64,000 nucleotides of DNA from Hungatella_A sp034142505 (GTDB lineage: Bacteria > Bacillota > Clostridia > Lachnospirales > Lachnospiraceae), in NCBI GenBank assembly GCA_034142505.1, contig JAWZDV010000095.1:1-64000 (forward strand). Reading direction: 5' to 3'. Made by a program: the position numbers and the translations under genes. The notes under the pieces are model-generated. The model had not been told where the DNA came from and ran no database searches. It saw only the letters and a program-made list of their open reading frames with translations. Below are positions 9,913-18,518 of the stretch, one piece after another (position 1 is the first letter of the stretch; every line of letters starts with the position of its first letter).

Positions 9913-10237
9913 AGTCTTTCACGAACTTAGTGGCCATGGTATAATATGAACACTTGGCGAGGTGTTTTCGAGCCTAGTGAGAATAGATACNNNNNNNNNN
10001 NNNNNNNNNNNNNNNNNNNNNNNNNNNNNNNNNNNNNNNNNNNNNNNNNNNNNNNNNNNNNNNNNNNNNNNNNNNNNNNNNNNNNNNNNNCTGGACACTT
10101 AACGAGGTCTTTCACGAGTTTAGTGACCATGGTATAATGTGAACACTTGGCGAGGTGTTTTCGAGCCTAGTGAGAATAAATACCTGGACACTTAACGAGG
10201 TCTTTCACGAGTTTAGTGACCATGGTATAATGTGAAC
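9913..10237 (+). repeat. 93-bp composite tandem repeat, array 1 (with assembly gap)
   Basis: The array alternates two boxes. Box A is 30 bases and begins CACTTAACGAGG (full copies 10096-10125 and 10189-10218). Box B is 29 bases and begins CACTTGGCGAGG (9951-9979, 10144-10172). An 18-base A-to-B spacer contains TGGTATAAT, and a 16-base B-to-A spacer completes the 93-base period. Each box ends in TAGTG and can fold on itself. A truncated box A opens the array near 9913. The last spacer places TATAAT at 10226-10231, just upstream of the next gene. The N gap interrupts a B-to-A spacer in perfect phase. Confidence 0.95.
9991..10090. other. Assembly gap (100 N)
   Basis: Exactly 100 ambiguous bases, the usual placeholder for a gap of unknown size. 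Eleven bases of the 16-base spacer lie to the left and five to the right, so the flanks join in register. The real gap is therefore likely zero or a whole number of 93-bp repeat units. Confidence 0.97.
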
Positions 10238-10262
10238 ATGAAACAAAAGGAGCAAAACACCA

Positions 10263-11354
10263 ATGATTACTGTAAAAAATACTATCAATCTGCCTGACAC
10301 CTACCCCTTAGAACGGCTGGGGGCGCTGACGGAGCTGTTGTTTTTTGATATCGAGACTACCGGTTTTTCCGGCGACTATTCCAATTTATATCTGATCGGC
10401 TGCACCTATTACAGCCAGGGCAGCTGGCAGCTGATCCAGTGGTTTGCCGACACGGCCGAAGCGGAGTCCGAGGTGCTGGCCGCTTTCTTTGAATTTTTGA
10501 AAGGCTACCGGACCCTGGTGCATTTCAACGGAGATGGCTTTGACATTCCTTACTTATTAAAACGCTGCCGGGCTTATGGCTTACATTATGATTTTTCCGG
10601 CATCACCAGCATCGATATTTACAAAAAAATAAAGCCCTACCGGAACTTGCTGAACTTAGAGAACCTGAAACAGAAATCCATCGAGCGGTTTCTCGGCATT
10701 TACCGGGAGGACCAGTATTCCGGCGGTCAGCTGATCGAGGTCTACTACGATTATCTGACCACCCACGAGCAGGCGCTCTACGACATGCTGCTGTTACATA
10801 ACGCTGAGGATTTACAGGGCATGCCCCTGATTCTTCCCATCCTCAACTACCCGGACTTTTTCGAGGGGGACATCCGTCTCACCGGGCAGCAGCTTTCGAA
10901 AGAGCGGGACATTTTCGGCGATCCCTATCCGGTTTTACTTGTCACCGGGGAAAGTGAAAGCCTGCTCCCCGTCGCCATTTCCCAGGAAAATGGCCTGGTG
11001 CGGTTCGAAGCGGAGGGACAAGCCATGCGTCTCACCATCGCGCTCCACGACGGAGAGCTGAAGTATTTTTATCCGGACTACAAAAATTACTATTATCTGC
11101 CCTATGAGGATACCGCCATCCACAAAAGCGTGGGCGAGTACGTGGACAAGGACGCCCGCGTCAAGGCCACGGCCAAGAACTGCTACACCAGAAAGCAGGG
11201 CCTGTTCCTGCCCCAGTATGAACCGGTGTGGGAGCCGGCCTTCCGCCATGAGTACAAGGATAAACTCACTTATACAGAATACCGGGAGGAACTCCTTCAA
11301 GAGCCCTCCCGGTTCCACGCCTATCTTCTTCAATTATTCGCCCATCTGTTTTGA
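10263..11354 (+). CDS. RNase-H-fold exonuclease-like protein (YprB type)
   Basis: Protein of 363 residues with a DnaQ/RNase-H-like nuclease domain in its first ~190 residues. The DEDD-type acidic motifs are visible: FFDIETTGFSG (Exo I), HFNGDGFDIPYL (Exo II) and HNAEDLQGM (Exo III). The remaining ~170 residues are not recognisable. YprB of B. subtilis has the same nuclease domain with TPR repeats; its role is uncharacterised. The start ATG follows GGAG by 11 bases. The gene stands alone on the plus strand directly after repeat array 1, whose last TGGTATAAT could serve as its promoter, and it ends in an intrinsic terminator. Confidence 0.82.
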   Translation: MITVKNTINLPDTYPLERLGALTELLFFDIETTGFSGDYSNLYLIGCTYYSQGSWQLIQWFADTAEAESEVLAAFFEFLKGYRTLVHFNGDGFDIPYLLKRCRAYGLHYDFSGITSIDIYKKIKPYRNLLNLENLKQKSIERFLGIYREDQYSGGQLIEVYYDYLTTHEQALYDMLLLHNAEDLQGMPLILPILNYPDFFEGDIRLTGQQLSKERDIFGDPYPVLLVTGESESLLPVAISQENGLVRFEAEGQAMRLTIALHDGELKYFYPDYKNYYYLPYEDTAIHKSVGEYVDKDARVKATAKNCYTRKQGLFLPQYEPVWEPAFRHEYKDKLTYTEYREELLQEPSRFHAYLLQLFAHLF

Positions 11355-11372
11355 TGGGCAGGATTCTTTTTT
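11340..11372 (+). terminator. Intrinsic terminator of the YprB-like gene
   Basis: GCCCATC (11340-11346) pairs with GATGGGC (11353-11359) over a six-base loop, followed by a T-rich run at 11366-11372. The stop codon lies inside the hairpin. Confidence 0.75.
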
Positions 11373-11404
11373 ATCTCCCGGCCGCCGGCCGGGACTGCTG
11401 CTTC

Positions 11405-13039
11405 TTAATCAATCACATTTCTGATCTTGGCAGGGTTGCGGTAATTCCAGGTGGAAATCTTGATCCCGCTTCTTCTGCTGGCCGCATGCACAACCTGGCC
11501 GTTGCCGATATACATAGCCACATGGTTGACCGTGCCGCCGCTGTTGGTGTAGAAAATCAGATCGCCGGGGCGCATCTCGCTGGACTTCACCGCTTTTCCG
11601 GTGTTGGCCTGATCTCTTGATACACGCGGCAGGCTGATGCCGAAGTTTCTCATCACCGACTGGGTAAAGCCGGAACAGTCGGCCCCCTTCGTCAGACTGG
11701 TACCGCCCCATACGTAAGGATTTCCCACAAACTGAAGGGCGTAGTTGACAATCTTGTTGCGCAGGGATGCCTGCTGGTTGGCCGCTTCCTCCAATGGAGA
11801 GAACTTGATCGCCTCAGCCAGCGCGTAACGCACCTCCACATTGTTATCCCTGGTGGAAATGTAAGCGGCGTCGCTTTCCTCTTCCCCCGCATCCAGCTCA
11901 ATCTGCACCCAGCCATCCATCTGCTGGATCACCGCGTAGCGGTCTTCCTTGGAAATCTGTGTCCAGATGCTGGATTCCGTGCTCGGTTCCTTCCGCACGT
12001 TCAGCTTGTCCGTATTGACAATGGCCATCAGACTGGCGGATGCCATAGCCAGTTCCCTGGCTTCATCTCCTGTCGCCGTGTACTGCGGGTCCGTCGTCAC
12101 ATATCCGGTAATATTGCCGGATTTAATCTTATACCAGCCGTCCTCCGTGCCGATGATCTCACCGGCCGCGTTGCTTGGGAACTTACCGATAATGTTGGCA
12201 TTGCCCTCATCCTTTGGTGAACTCCGGATATTCAGATAATTGCTCACCTTGGAAATGACGATGTTGCCGTACTGGTTCACCGCCATAGCCTTCAAATCCA
12301 TCTTCCTGGCCTCATTGAGCGCCAGCTTCACCTCCGCGTAATCGGCGGAAATATAACCGCTGGGAATCTGAATCCAGCCGTCCTGCTGGCTGATCACCTC
12401 ATAGCGTTCATTGACCAGCGCCTGGGCCACCACATTGGTGGGGTCCTCCGTGGTCGGCGCGCTTCGGATGTTTAAATTGTCCGCCGTCACAATGGCTCTC
12501 AGCTTCACATACTCCAGTGCCTTTTCCCTGGCTTCCTCACCGGTAATGACAAACTGGTTGCTGATGTAACCGTCCACTCCGCCGGAATTGATATGATACC
12601 AGTCTCCCTCGCTGCCCACAATCTCACAGACGCTGTTCTCCTGGAGTTTGCCCACAATATCTCCCTGAGGGTCCGGGCTCCGTCTTACATTCAGGTAGCC
12701 GTTCACCTGAACCAGACCCAGATTCCCATAGGAATCCACCACTGCCTGAATCGCTTCTCTTTCCGCCTGGGCTTTTGATTCCTCCTCCGCCTTTTTCGAG
12801 GCCTCGATCTCCTCCGGGGTCAAGGCGGCATTGGCCGGGCTTGCTTCCTTCCCAACCACGCCTCTCGGTTCACCGGAAGCCGGCTTCTTCACCGCTTTCC
12901 CAATCAATACCGCCGCGACGATCACGATCAGAATAGCGCCTGCAATGATCAGGTATTTGGTGTAATCATTTTGATTCCGTTTTTTTCTGGATCGGTTCAG
13001 TCTTGCAAGAACATCTTCTTTGTCTTTTTCCAAAAACAT
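11405..13039 (-). CDS. Membrane-anchored SH3-repeat NlpC/P60 cell-wall hydrolase
   Basis: Probable peptidoglycan endopeptidase of 544 residues. A basic N terminus is followed by one membrane helix (~30-50), so the bulk is outside the cell. Four bacterial SH3 repeats follow (~100-410), recognisable by GYLNVRRSP, DNLNIRSAP, NYLNIRSSP and DKLNVRKEP. The C-terminal NlpC/P60 domain has the catalytic Cys in KGADCSGFTQS (~453) and the His in GTVNHVAMYIGNG. NlpC/P60 enzymes usually cleave gamma-D-Glu-diamino-acid bonds. Repeat array 2 lies directly upstream and may provide its promoter (TGGTATCAT about 60-70 bases before the ATG). Confidence 0.92.
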   Translation of the reverse strand: MFLEKDKEDVLARLNRSRKKRNQNDYTKYLIIAGAILIVIVAAVLIGKAVKKPASGEPRGVVGKEASPANAALTPEEIEASKKAEEESKAQAEREAIQAVVDSYGNLGLVQVNGYLNVRRSPDPQGDIVGKLQENSVCEIVGSEGDWYHINSGGVDGYISNQFVITGEEAREKALEYVKLRAIVTADNLNIRSAPTTEDPTNVVAQALVNERYEVISQQDGWIQIPSGYISADYAEVKLALNEARKMDLKAMAVNQYGNIVISKVSNYLNIRSSPKDEGNANIIGKFPSNAAGEIIGTEDGWYKIKSGNITGYVTTDPQYTATGDEARELAMASASLMAIVNTDKLNVRKEPSTESSIWTQISKEDRYAVIQQMDGWVQIELDAGEEESDAAYISTRDNNVEVRYALAEAIKFSPLEEAANQQASLRNKIVNYALQFVGNPYVWGGTSLTKGADCSGFTQSVMRNFGISLPRVSRDQANTGKAVKSSEMRPGDLIFYTNSGGTVNHVAMYIGNGQVVHAASRRSGIKISTWNYRNPAKIRNVID

Positions 13040-13107
13040 GGTATGTGTATTCTCCTGTCTTTTTGTATCATCACTACTGGAGAATAAAAATCCCCATCAT
13101 TCCCCAT

Positions 13108-13302
13108 GATACCATAGTCACTAAACTCGTGAAAAACCTCGTTAAGTGTCCAGGTATCTATTCTCACTAGGCTCGAAATTACCTCGCCAAGTGTTCATAT
13201 TATACCATGGTCACTAAACTCGTGAAAAACCTCGTTAAGTGTCCAGGTATTTATTCTCACTAGGCTCGAAAATACCTCGCCAAGTGTTCATATTATACCA
13301 TG
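13108..13302 (-). repeat. 93-bp composite tandem repeat, array 2
   Basis: This is the same element as at 9913-10237 but on the opposite strand. It holds two B-A unit pairs with a 93-base period (identical motifs start at 13111 and 13204). Read on the minus strand it starts with TGGTATAAT, runs B-A-B-A and ends with a decayed spacer (TGGTATCAT) before the NlpC/P60 gene. The box loops differ from array 1, while the stems and the CGAG motifs are unchanged. The array accounts for most of the 335-base gap between the flanking genes; 13303-13374 shows nothing else. Confidence 0.95.
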
Positions 13303-13374
13303 CTATCCTTTAAAATGCGATAAAATAGGCGGAAAAATTATTAAAATTCTTTTACGAAAGTGTGAAGCCCAGGC

Positions 13375-14013
13375 TTAAAGTTCAAAACCTCTAAGTTTAA
13401 TATACTCTTTCACCAGCTGAACCGCCTCATCCAGCTCCAGTCTGGAAGTATTGATAGGCAGGTCATAGTTTGCCATATCCTCCCACTCTTTCCCCGTATA
13501 ATACTTGTAATAATCACGCCGCTCCTTGCTGATGCGGTTCACCCGCTTCAAGGCTTCTCTGGCATCCACGCCGTCCACTTCCATAACTCTGCGGATGCAG
13601 GTAGGAATGTCGGCATAGACAAACAGCCGGACCAGCTGCTCCTTGGCCTCCGCCTCCAGCACATAGTCGGCGCATCGCCCCATGATGATACAGGGACTTT
13701 CATCCGCCACCTTCCGGATAATCTCCGCCTGGAACCGGAATAAGTTCTCTGGTGAGGTGAGACCGTCATCCACCGACGGTTCCTGCAGGCTGGATTTCAG
13801 CCCCCCGATCGCCCGGTAAATCAGATTGTTCCCCGCCTTCTCATCGTTCAGCCGGAAAAACTGCTCGCCCACGGCACTCTCCTCGGATGCCATCTTTAAA
13901 ATCTCCTGATCATAAAATGGAATTCCCAATTCCTCGGACAACTTCTTGCCCATGATCCTTCCGCCGCTTCCATACTGCCTGTCAATGGTAATTACAAATC
14001 CCTTTTCATTCAT
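13375..14013 (-). CDS. Cytidylate kinase-like family protein
   Basis: Protein of 212 residues. Its N terminus, ITIDRQYGSGGRIMGKKL, is the variant P-loop of the cytidylate-kinase-like family, followed by PFYDQEIL. IIMGRCADYVL (~95) and the RRVMEVDGVDAREALKRV helix match the lid/NMP-binding region. True CMP kinases are ~220-230 residues with a canonical GxxGSGKS loop, so the substrate here is unproven. The gene is monocistronic, with a strong AGGAGGGG site before the ATG. Confidence 0.8.
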   Translation of the reverse strand: MNEKGFVITIDRQYGSGGRIMGKKLSEELGIPFYDQEILKMASEESAVGEQFFRLNDEKAGNNLIYRAIGGLKSSLQEPSVDDGLTSPENLFRFQAEIIRKVADESPCIIMGRCADYVLEAEAKEQLVRLFVYADIPTCIRRVMEVDGVDAREALKRVNRISKERRDYYKYYTGKEWEDMANYDLPINTSRLELDEAVQLVKEYIKLRGFEL

Positions 14014-14161
14014 CTGTCTATCCCCTCCTGTGATTGTTTGATTCCCATATCTCTTATGATTATTTTACCACAATGCCGGGGATTTTGGTACTCTTTTCAA
14101 CATCCTGACAAGGTAGTTTGTCACAGTTTGGACGGCGGAAAAATTGGTACGGTTGCCGCCA

Positions 14162-15184
14162 TCACCGTGCATTCCAGATCATATCCCGGCTGATTTCCCC
14201 AATTGTGTAAGCGCCGCACATCGTCATGGTATCGCTCAGTTCATCGGACAGCTTCCTGATGTAAGCCGCCACGCCCTCAGCCCCGCCGCCGTACACCGCA
14301 GTTACAAACGGCCTTGCAATCAGCACGCCGTCGGCCCCCAGTGCCAGCGCCTTGAATACATCCACGCCGGAACGAATGCCGCCGTCTGCCAGAATGGTCA
14401 TATCTTTTCCCACCGCTTCCACAATCGCCGGAAGCACCTCAGCCGTAGACGGGCACTGGTCCAGAACGCGGCCGCCGTGATTGGATACCACGATGGCGGC
14501 TGCCCCGGCTTCCTTCGCCTTCAACGCCCCTTTTACCGTCATGATCCCTTTCAGAATCAGCGGAACGCCAGCCAGCCTCACAATCTCTTTCATCTCCTCC
14601 ACCGACTTTCCGCCGGCCGGAGGGGTCATATTCTTGAGAAACGGCAGTCCCGCCGCGTCAATATCCATAGCGGCCGCAAACGCCCCGGCCTCTTTCACAA
14701 GGGCCATCTTCTCCTCGATGGTCTCTATATTCCAGGGCTTTACCGTAGGCACGCCGATCCCGCCCTGCTTCGCCACCGCTTTCGTGGCTTCCACCATAAT
14801 CTGCGCATTCAGCCCGTCCCCCGTAAATGCCGCAATCCCCGCAGCCGCACAGGCAGACACCAGAATATCATTATACTCCTCTTCCGTATACCTCTCACTG
14901 TAATGCACCTTGATCGCCCCAACCGGCCCCGCAAAAAACGGCGCGGCAAACCGTTTCCCAAACAGTTCCACCGAGGTATCTGCCGGACGGTTCTCACAGA
15001 GCGTATCCATATTGATCCGAATCTCCTGCCATTTCTGGAAGTTGCGGATGGCCGTATCGCCCACCCCCTTCGCTCCCGGCCCCGGAATCGCATTCCGGCA
15101 CGCCAACCCATTGCATACCGCACACCCTTTACAGTACGGTCCTAAATGTTTCCTTGCCTCTTCCAGCACTTCCTTATACTCCAT
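14162..15184 (-). CDS. FMN-dependent alpha-hydroxy-acid dehydrogenase family protein
   Basis: TIM-barrel flavoenzyme of 340 residues related to lactate/glycolate oxidases and type 2 IPP isomerase. The catalytic His-Arg pair is visible in VSNHGGRVLDQCPS, and the FMN-phosphate site in LADGGIRSGVDVFKALALGADG. The N terminus carries a Cys cluster (YCKGCAVCNGLACR), typical of clostridial homologues and absent from classical lactate oxidases. It could bind metal or be redox active. The physiological substrate cannot be read from sequence. The gene stands alone, with AGGAG before its ATG. Confidence 0.85.
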   Translation of the reverse strand: MEYKEVLEEARKHLGPYCKGCAVCNGLACRNAIPGPGAKGVGDTAIRNFQKWQEIRINMDTLCENRPADTSVELFGKRFAAPFFAGPVGAIKVHYSERYTEEEYNDILVSACAAAGIAAFTGDGLNAQIMVEATKAVAKQGGIGVPTVKPWNIETIEEKMALVKEAGAFAAAMDIDAAGLPFLKNMTPPAGGKSVEEMKEIVRLAGVPLILKGIMTVKGALKAKEAGAAAIVVSNHGGRVLDQCPSTAEVLPAIVEAVGKDMTILADGGIRSGVDVFKALALGADGVLIARPFVTAVYGGGAEGVAAYIRKLSDELSDTMTMCGAYTIGEISRDMIWNAR

Positions 15185-15297
15185 CCCAGTTCTCCTATCT
15201 TTCCACTATGAATCCATCTCATATGTATTTTGACTCTACGCCTATTGTAGCCGACTCCATCAAAAACCGCAATACATAGATTTCATTACTGGCAGAC

Positions 15298-15332
15298 AAA
15301 AAGAGCTCCTGTGCTTCCTCCACACAGGAACT
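15298..15332 (-). terminator. Intrinsic terminator of the ABC importer operon
   Basis: Ten-base-pair stem between 15304-15313 and 15323-15332 with a nine-base loop. A U run follows on the minus strand (15298-15302). It sits just after the ATPase stop codon. Confidence 0.8.
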
Positions 15333-15345
15333 CCCTCTATCCTAA

Positions 15346-16143
15346 CTATTTCGCCAGCATCATCCTGTCATTGGCAAACTCCTCGCCGCTGGCCTCCTCG
15401 AATTTCTTTAACAAATCTTCTACCTGAAGATTCTTCTTCTCTTCCCCGGCGATATCATAGATAATCCGGCCGTCATGCATCATCACCAGACGGTTGCCCA
15501 TCTGGATGGCGTCCTTCATATTATGTGTCACCATCAGCGCCGTCAGTTCCTGCTCGCTGATGATCTCCTCGGTCAGCTCCAGCACCTTCTTCGCCGTCTT
15601 TGGGTCCAGAGCCGCCGTGTGCTCATCCAGAAGCAGCAGCTTCGGCCGCTCCAGCGTCGCCATCAAAAGAGTCAGCGCCTGCCGCTGTCCGCCGGAGAGC
15701 AATCCCACTTTGCTGCTCATCCGGGTCTGAAGCCCCAGCCCCAGCTTCGCCAGGGAGTCCCGGTAAAATTCCTTCTCCGCACTTTTGATGCCCCAGCCCA
15801 GCCCTCTTCTCTGTCCTCTTCGGAACGCCAGGGCCAGGTTCTCCTGAATCTCCATCCCGGCCGCCGTCCCTCTCATAGGGTCCTGGAACACCCGGCCGAT
15901 ATATCTGGCCCGCCTATATTCCGGCTCCCTGGAAATGTTGACGCCATCAATCACAATCTTTCCCGAATCAATGGGATACACCCCGGCTACCATATTGAGC
16001 ATGGTGGACTTGCCGGCTCCATTTCCACCGATGACGGTGACAAAATCCCCCGGATTCAAGTGTAAATTGATCCCGTTTAACGCTTTCTTCTCGTTGACAG
16101 TTCCTTTATTAAATGTCTTTCTCACATTGGTTATGGTCAGCAC
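15346..16143 (-). CDS. ABC transporter ATP-binding protein (TrpZ/branched-chain-like)
   Basis: ATPase of 265 residues that powers the permease encoded just upstream. It has Walker A GGNGAGKST (~40), the signature LLSGGQRQALTLLMA, Walker B LLLLDEHTAAL and the switch His in MVTHNM. I chose the GTG at 16143: GGAGG lies seven bases before it, and the protein then starts with the usual LTITNVRKTF. The longer frame to 16188 has no better site. The GTG overlaps the permease stop, which implies translational coupling. Confidence 0.9.
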   Translation of the reverse strand: MLTITNVRKTFNKGTVNEKKALNGINLHLNPGDFVTVIGGNGAGKSTMLNMVAGVYPIDSGKIVIDGVNISREPEYRRARYIGRVFQDPMRGTAAGMEIQENLALAFRRGQRRGLGWGIKSAEKEFYRDSLAKLGLGLQTRMSSKVGLLSGGQRQALTLLMATLERPKLLLLDEHTAALDPKTAKKVLELTEEIISEQELTALMVTHNMKDAIQMGNRLVMMHDGRIIYDIAGEEKKNLQVEDLLKKFEEASGEEFANDRMMLAK

Positions 16144-17090
16144 GTCTCTTCCTCCCCCTCTTCCGAATAGGATTTCTGATTCCTCCATTTACCCAGCATC
16201 ACCGGAATGCTGAGCGCCAGCGCTACCAGCACGGCGGAGAACAGCTTCATATCGTTGGCGGAAAGGCCCATCTGCAGTACGAAAGCACGGATTAAGAAAT
16301 ACACAACCGCACCAACCACAGCGGAAGTCAGCTTGCTGGCAAAGGAACGCAGACGCCCCATCAGCACCTCGCCAATCACAATAGCCGCCAGACCGATGAC
16401 GATAGCGCCGGTACCCATGCCGATATCGGCGTATTTCTGGCTCTGGCACACCAGTCCGCCGGACAATCCCACCAGACCATTGCTGATCATCAGGGCCAAC
16501 AGCTTCGTCATCTTGGTGTTCACGCCCAGAGCACGGATCATATCTTCATTGTTGCCGGTGGCCCGCAAAGCACTTCCGATCTCGGTTCCGAAGAACCAGT
16601 AGAGAAATGCAATCATCAGAATTGCCACGATCACACCCACAATCAGCGACGCCTGGGACTGAGTCAGCCCGGTGGCATCCACCACGCTGGAGATCAGGGT
16701 TGTCACTTTCAGAAGCGGCACATTGCTCTTGCCTCCCATCACACGCAGGTTGATGGACCACAGTGCAATCTGGGTCAGAATCCCTGCCAGAATCGCCGGA
16801 ATCTCAAACACCGTATGTAAAATGCCGGTAATGGCACCGGCCAACAACCCTGCGATGGTCGCCACGATCAGAGCCACAACCGGGTTCACATTGTATTTGA
16901 TCACCAGAACCGCGCAGACACAGCCTCCCAGCGCAAAGCTTCCATCCACCGTCAAATCTGCAATATCCAGAAGCCGGAACGTGATATAGACTCCCAAAAC
17001 CATAATTCCCCACAACACACCCTGGGCCACCGCGCCCTGAAGAGCCGGTATCATACTGGCCACCGGGTCTAAAAACAATGCTAAATCCAT
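16137..17090 (-). CDS. ABC transporter permease of the same importer
   Basis: Polytopic membrane protein of 317 residues with roughly nine hydrophobic segments, of the LivH-like fold. The motif TVDGSFALGG near residue 40 and the long loop with LRATGNNEDMIRALGVNT are typical of permeases paired with PF04392-type binding proteins such as TrpY. The ATG at 17090 has GGAGG eight bases upstream. A strong hairpin separates it from the upstream binding-protein gene. Confidence 0.9.
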   Translation of the reverse strand: MDLALFLDPVASMIPALQGAVAQGVLWGIMVLGVYITFRLLDIADLTVDGSFALGGCVCAVLVIKYNVNPVVALIVATIAGLLAGAITGILHTVFEIPAILAGILTQIALWSINLRVMGGKSNVPLLKVTTLISSVVDATGLTQSQASLIVGVIVAILMIAFLYWFFGTEIGSALRATGNNEDMIRALGVNTKMTKLLALMISNGLVGLSGGLVCQSQKYADIGMGTGAIVIGLAAIVIGEVLMGRLRSFASKLTSAVVGAVVYFLIRAFVLQMGLSANDMKLFSAVLVALALSIPVMLGKWRNQKSYSEEGEEETC

Positions 17091-17247
17091 ACTTTCTGCC
17101 TCCACTTACCATTCATAAATGCCTTACATAAAAAATGCAGACACATCCTTTATGTAAAACATCTATTTTATCTTCACCTTTATTATAGAAACTCTTCTTA
17201 TCTTACACTGCTTTTCCCAGTCTGGCAATACTCTATTTTGCCAAGAC

Positions 17248-17284
17248 AGCCAGGCAGACGCCATTTTTTGGCGTCTGTCTGGCT
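17248..17284 (-). terminator. Strong intercistronic hairpin between binding protein and permease
   Basis: A 16-base-pair stem with one G-U pair (arms 17248-17263 and 17269-17284) lies 22 bases after the binding-protein stop. No U run follows, so it is more likely an mRNA-stabilising or partial-termination structure that lowers expression of the downstream permease and ATPase. Excess binding protein over membrane parts is common in ABC importers. Confidence 0.6.
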
Positions 17285-17305
17285 CTATCTTTTCCTTCTT
17301 CACTT

Positions 17306-18367
17306 TTATTCTACTACGGTTGCTCCCTCAAGACCAGACACGTCAATTCCCAGAGCGTCCGCTGTCGTCTTGTTGACTGTCAGCGCACATTTATCTGCCG
17401 GAAGGTATCCGATCGGCATCTTTTTAACATCAGCGCCATTCACCAGAATATCAATGGCCTGCTGTCCTGCCAGATAGCCTAACTGGAAGTAATCAATTCC
17501 ATAAGTTGCCAGTCCGCCAGCCTCAACCATGCCGGCCTCGCCGCAGATCACCGGGATGCCGTTGTCGGTCGCTACCATGGCTACGGTTGCCATACCTGCC
17601 GCGATCATGTTGTCGGTCGGTGCGTAGATCACATCTACCTTGCCGATCATGGATTCCACAACCGTCTGAATCTCGTTGGAGTTGGAAACAGTGTAATCCT
17701 TGTAAGTAAGACCTGCCGCGTCACATGCCTCTTTTGCCATATTGGCCTGCAATACGGAGTTGGACTCTGCGGAGCAATATAAAATACCCACGTTCTTCGC
17801 ATCCGGAATCAGCTGCTGCATCAGTTCAAACTGCTCTTTCACCGGTGTCAGATCGGAGGTGCCGGAGACATTCACTCCCGGCTCGTCATTGGAGTTAACC
17901 AGACCGGATTCCGCCGGGTCTGTCACGGCTGTCAGAAGAATCGGAATCTCGCTGGTGAGACCTGCCGCCGCCTGGGCTGCCGGAGTCGCGATTGCCAGAA
18001 TCAGATCATCCTTATCATTGACCAGCTTCTCCGCGATGGTCTGGCAGTTGGACTGCTCGCCTGCCGCGTTCTGCTGATCCGCCTCATATTTTACGCCAGC
18101 GTCATCTAATGCCGCGAAAAATCCCTCGTTAGACTGGTCAAGAGCCGCATGCTGTACCAACTGGAGGACGCCGATCTTGTAAACGGTCTCGTCGCCCGCT
18201 GCCGCTTTCGGATCTTCCGCCTTCGTCTCTGCCGCATCTGCTGCCGCCGCTGTCGTCGTCTCTGTTGGCGCCGCTGCGTCTGTGGTCTCTGCCGCTTTAT
18301 TGCCGGAACATGCTGTCATGGACAGAATCATGGCTCCCGCGAGTATTACTGCTGCTGTTTTTTTCAT
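17306..18367 (-). CDS. ABC transporter substrate-binding lipoprotein (TrpX-like, PF04392 type)
   Basis: Extracytoplasmic solute-binding protein of 353 residues. The signal peptide MKKTAAVILAGAMILSMTAC ends in a lipobox with Cys20, followed by a low-complexity Ala/Thr/Glu linker (~25-55). The mature part has YKIGVLQLVQHAALDQSNEGF, LILAIATPAAQAA and YAPTDNMIAAG, hallmarks of the ABC_sub_bind family whose known members bind tryptophan or other aromatic or amphiphilic ligands. The ligand here is unknown. It is the first gene of a three-gene operon with a good promoter. Confidence 0.9.
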   Translation of the reverse strand: MKKTAAVILAGAMILSMTACSGNKAAETTDAAAPTETTTAAAADAAETKAEDPKAAAGDETVYKIGVLQLVQHAALDQSNEGFFAALDDAGVKYEADQQNAAGEQSNCQTIAEKLVNDKDDLILAIATPAAQAAAGLTSEIPILLTAVTDPAESGLVNSNDEPGVNVSGTSDLTPVKEQFELMQQLIPDAKNVGILYCSAESNSVLQANMAKEACDAAGLTYKDYTVSNSNEIQTVVESMIGKVDVIYAPTDNMIAAGMATVAMVATDNGIPVICGEAGMVEAGGLATYGIDYFQLGYLAGQQAIDILVNGADVKKMPIGYLPADKCALTVNKTTADALGIDVSGLEGATVVE

Positions 18368-18432
18368 AATGTTCTCTCCCTTTTAACCTAAATTGCCCAT
18401 GCCACACCAACGGTTTCATGAACTTACTAGGT

Positions 18433-18461
18433 ATCATACTACAAAATTCCGAATACGTCAA
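18433..18461 (-). promoter_or_regulatory. Predicted sigma-A promoter of the ABC importer operon
   Basis: TTGACG (18456-18461) and TATGAT (18433-18438) lie on the minus strand with 17 bases between them, giving a leader of about 60 bases before the binding-protein ATG. Confidence 0.7.
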
Positions 18462-18518
18462 TGCATTAATCCTATATGATTTTAAAGCGTCAAAGTGTAA
18501 AAGCCACTGTTCCAGGGG

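Noticed and set aside
9927..10137. Open frames crossing the N run
   Set aside because: They exist only because unknown bases are read as open; the visible parts are repeat sequence.
9913..10237. Possible CRISPR array
   Set aside because: The period is uniform, spacers are themselves conserved and not unique, and there are no cas genes. It is a composite tandem repeat.
17248..17284. Full terminator between the ABC binding protein and permease
   Set aside because: The stem is strong but no U run follows, so I list it only as an intercistronic hairpin.
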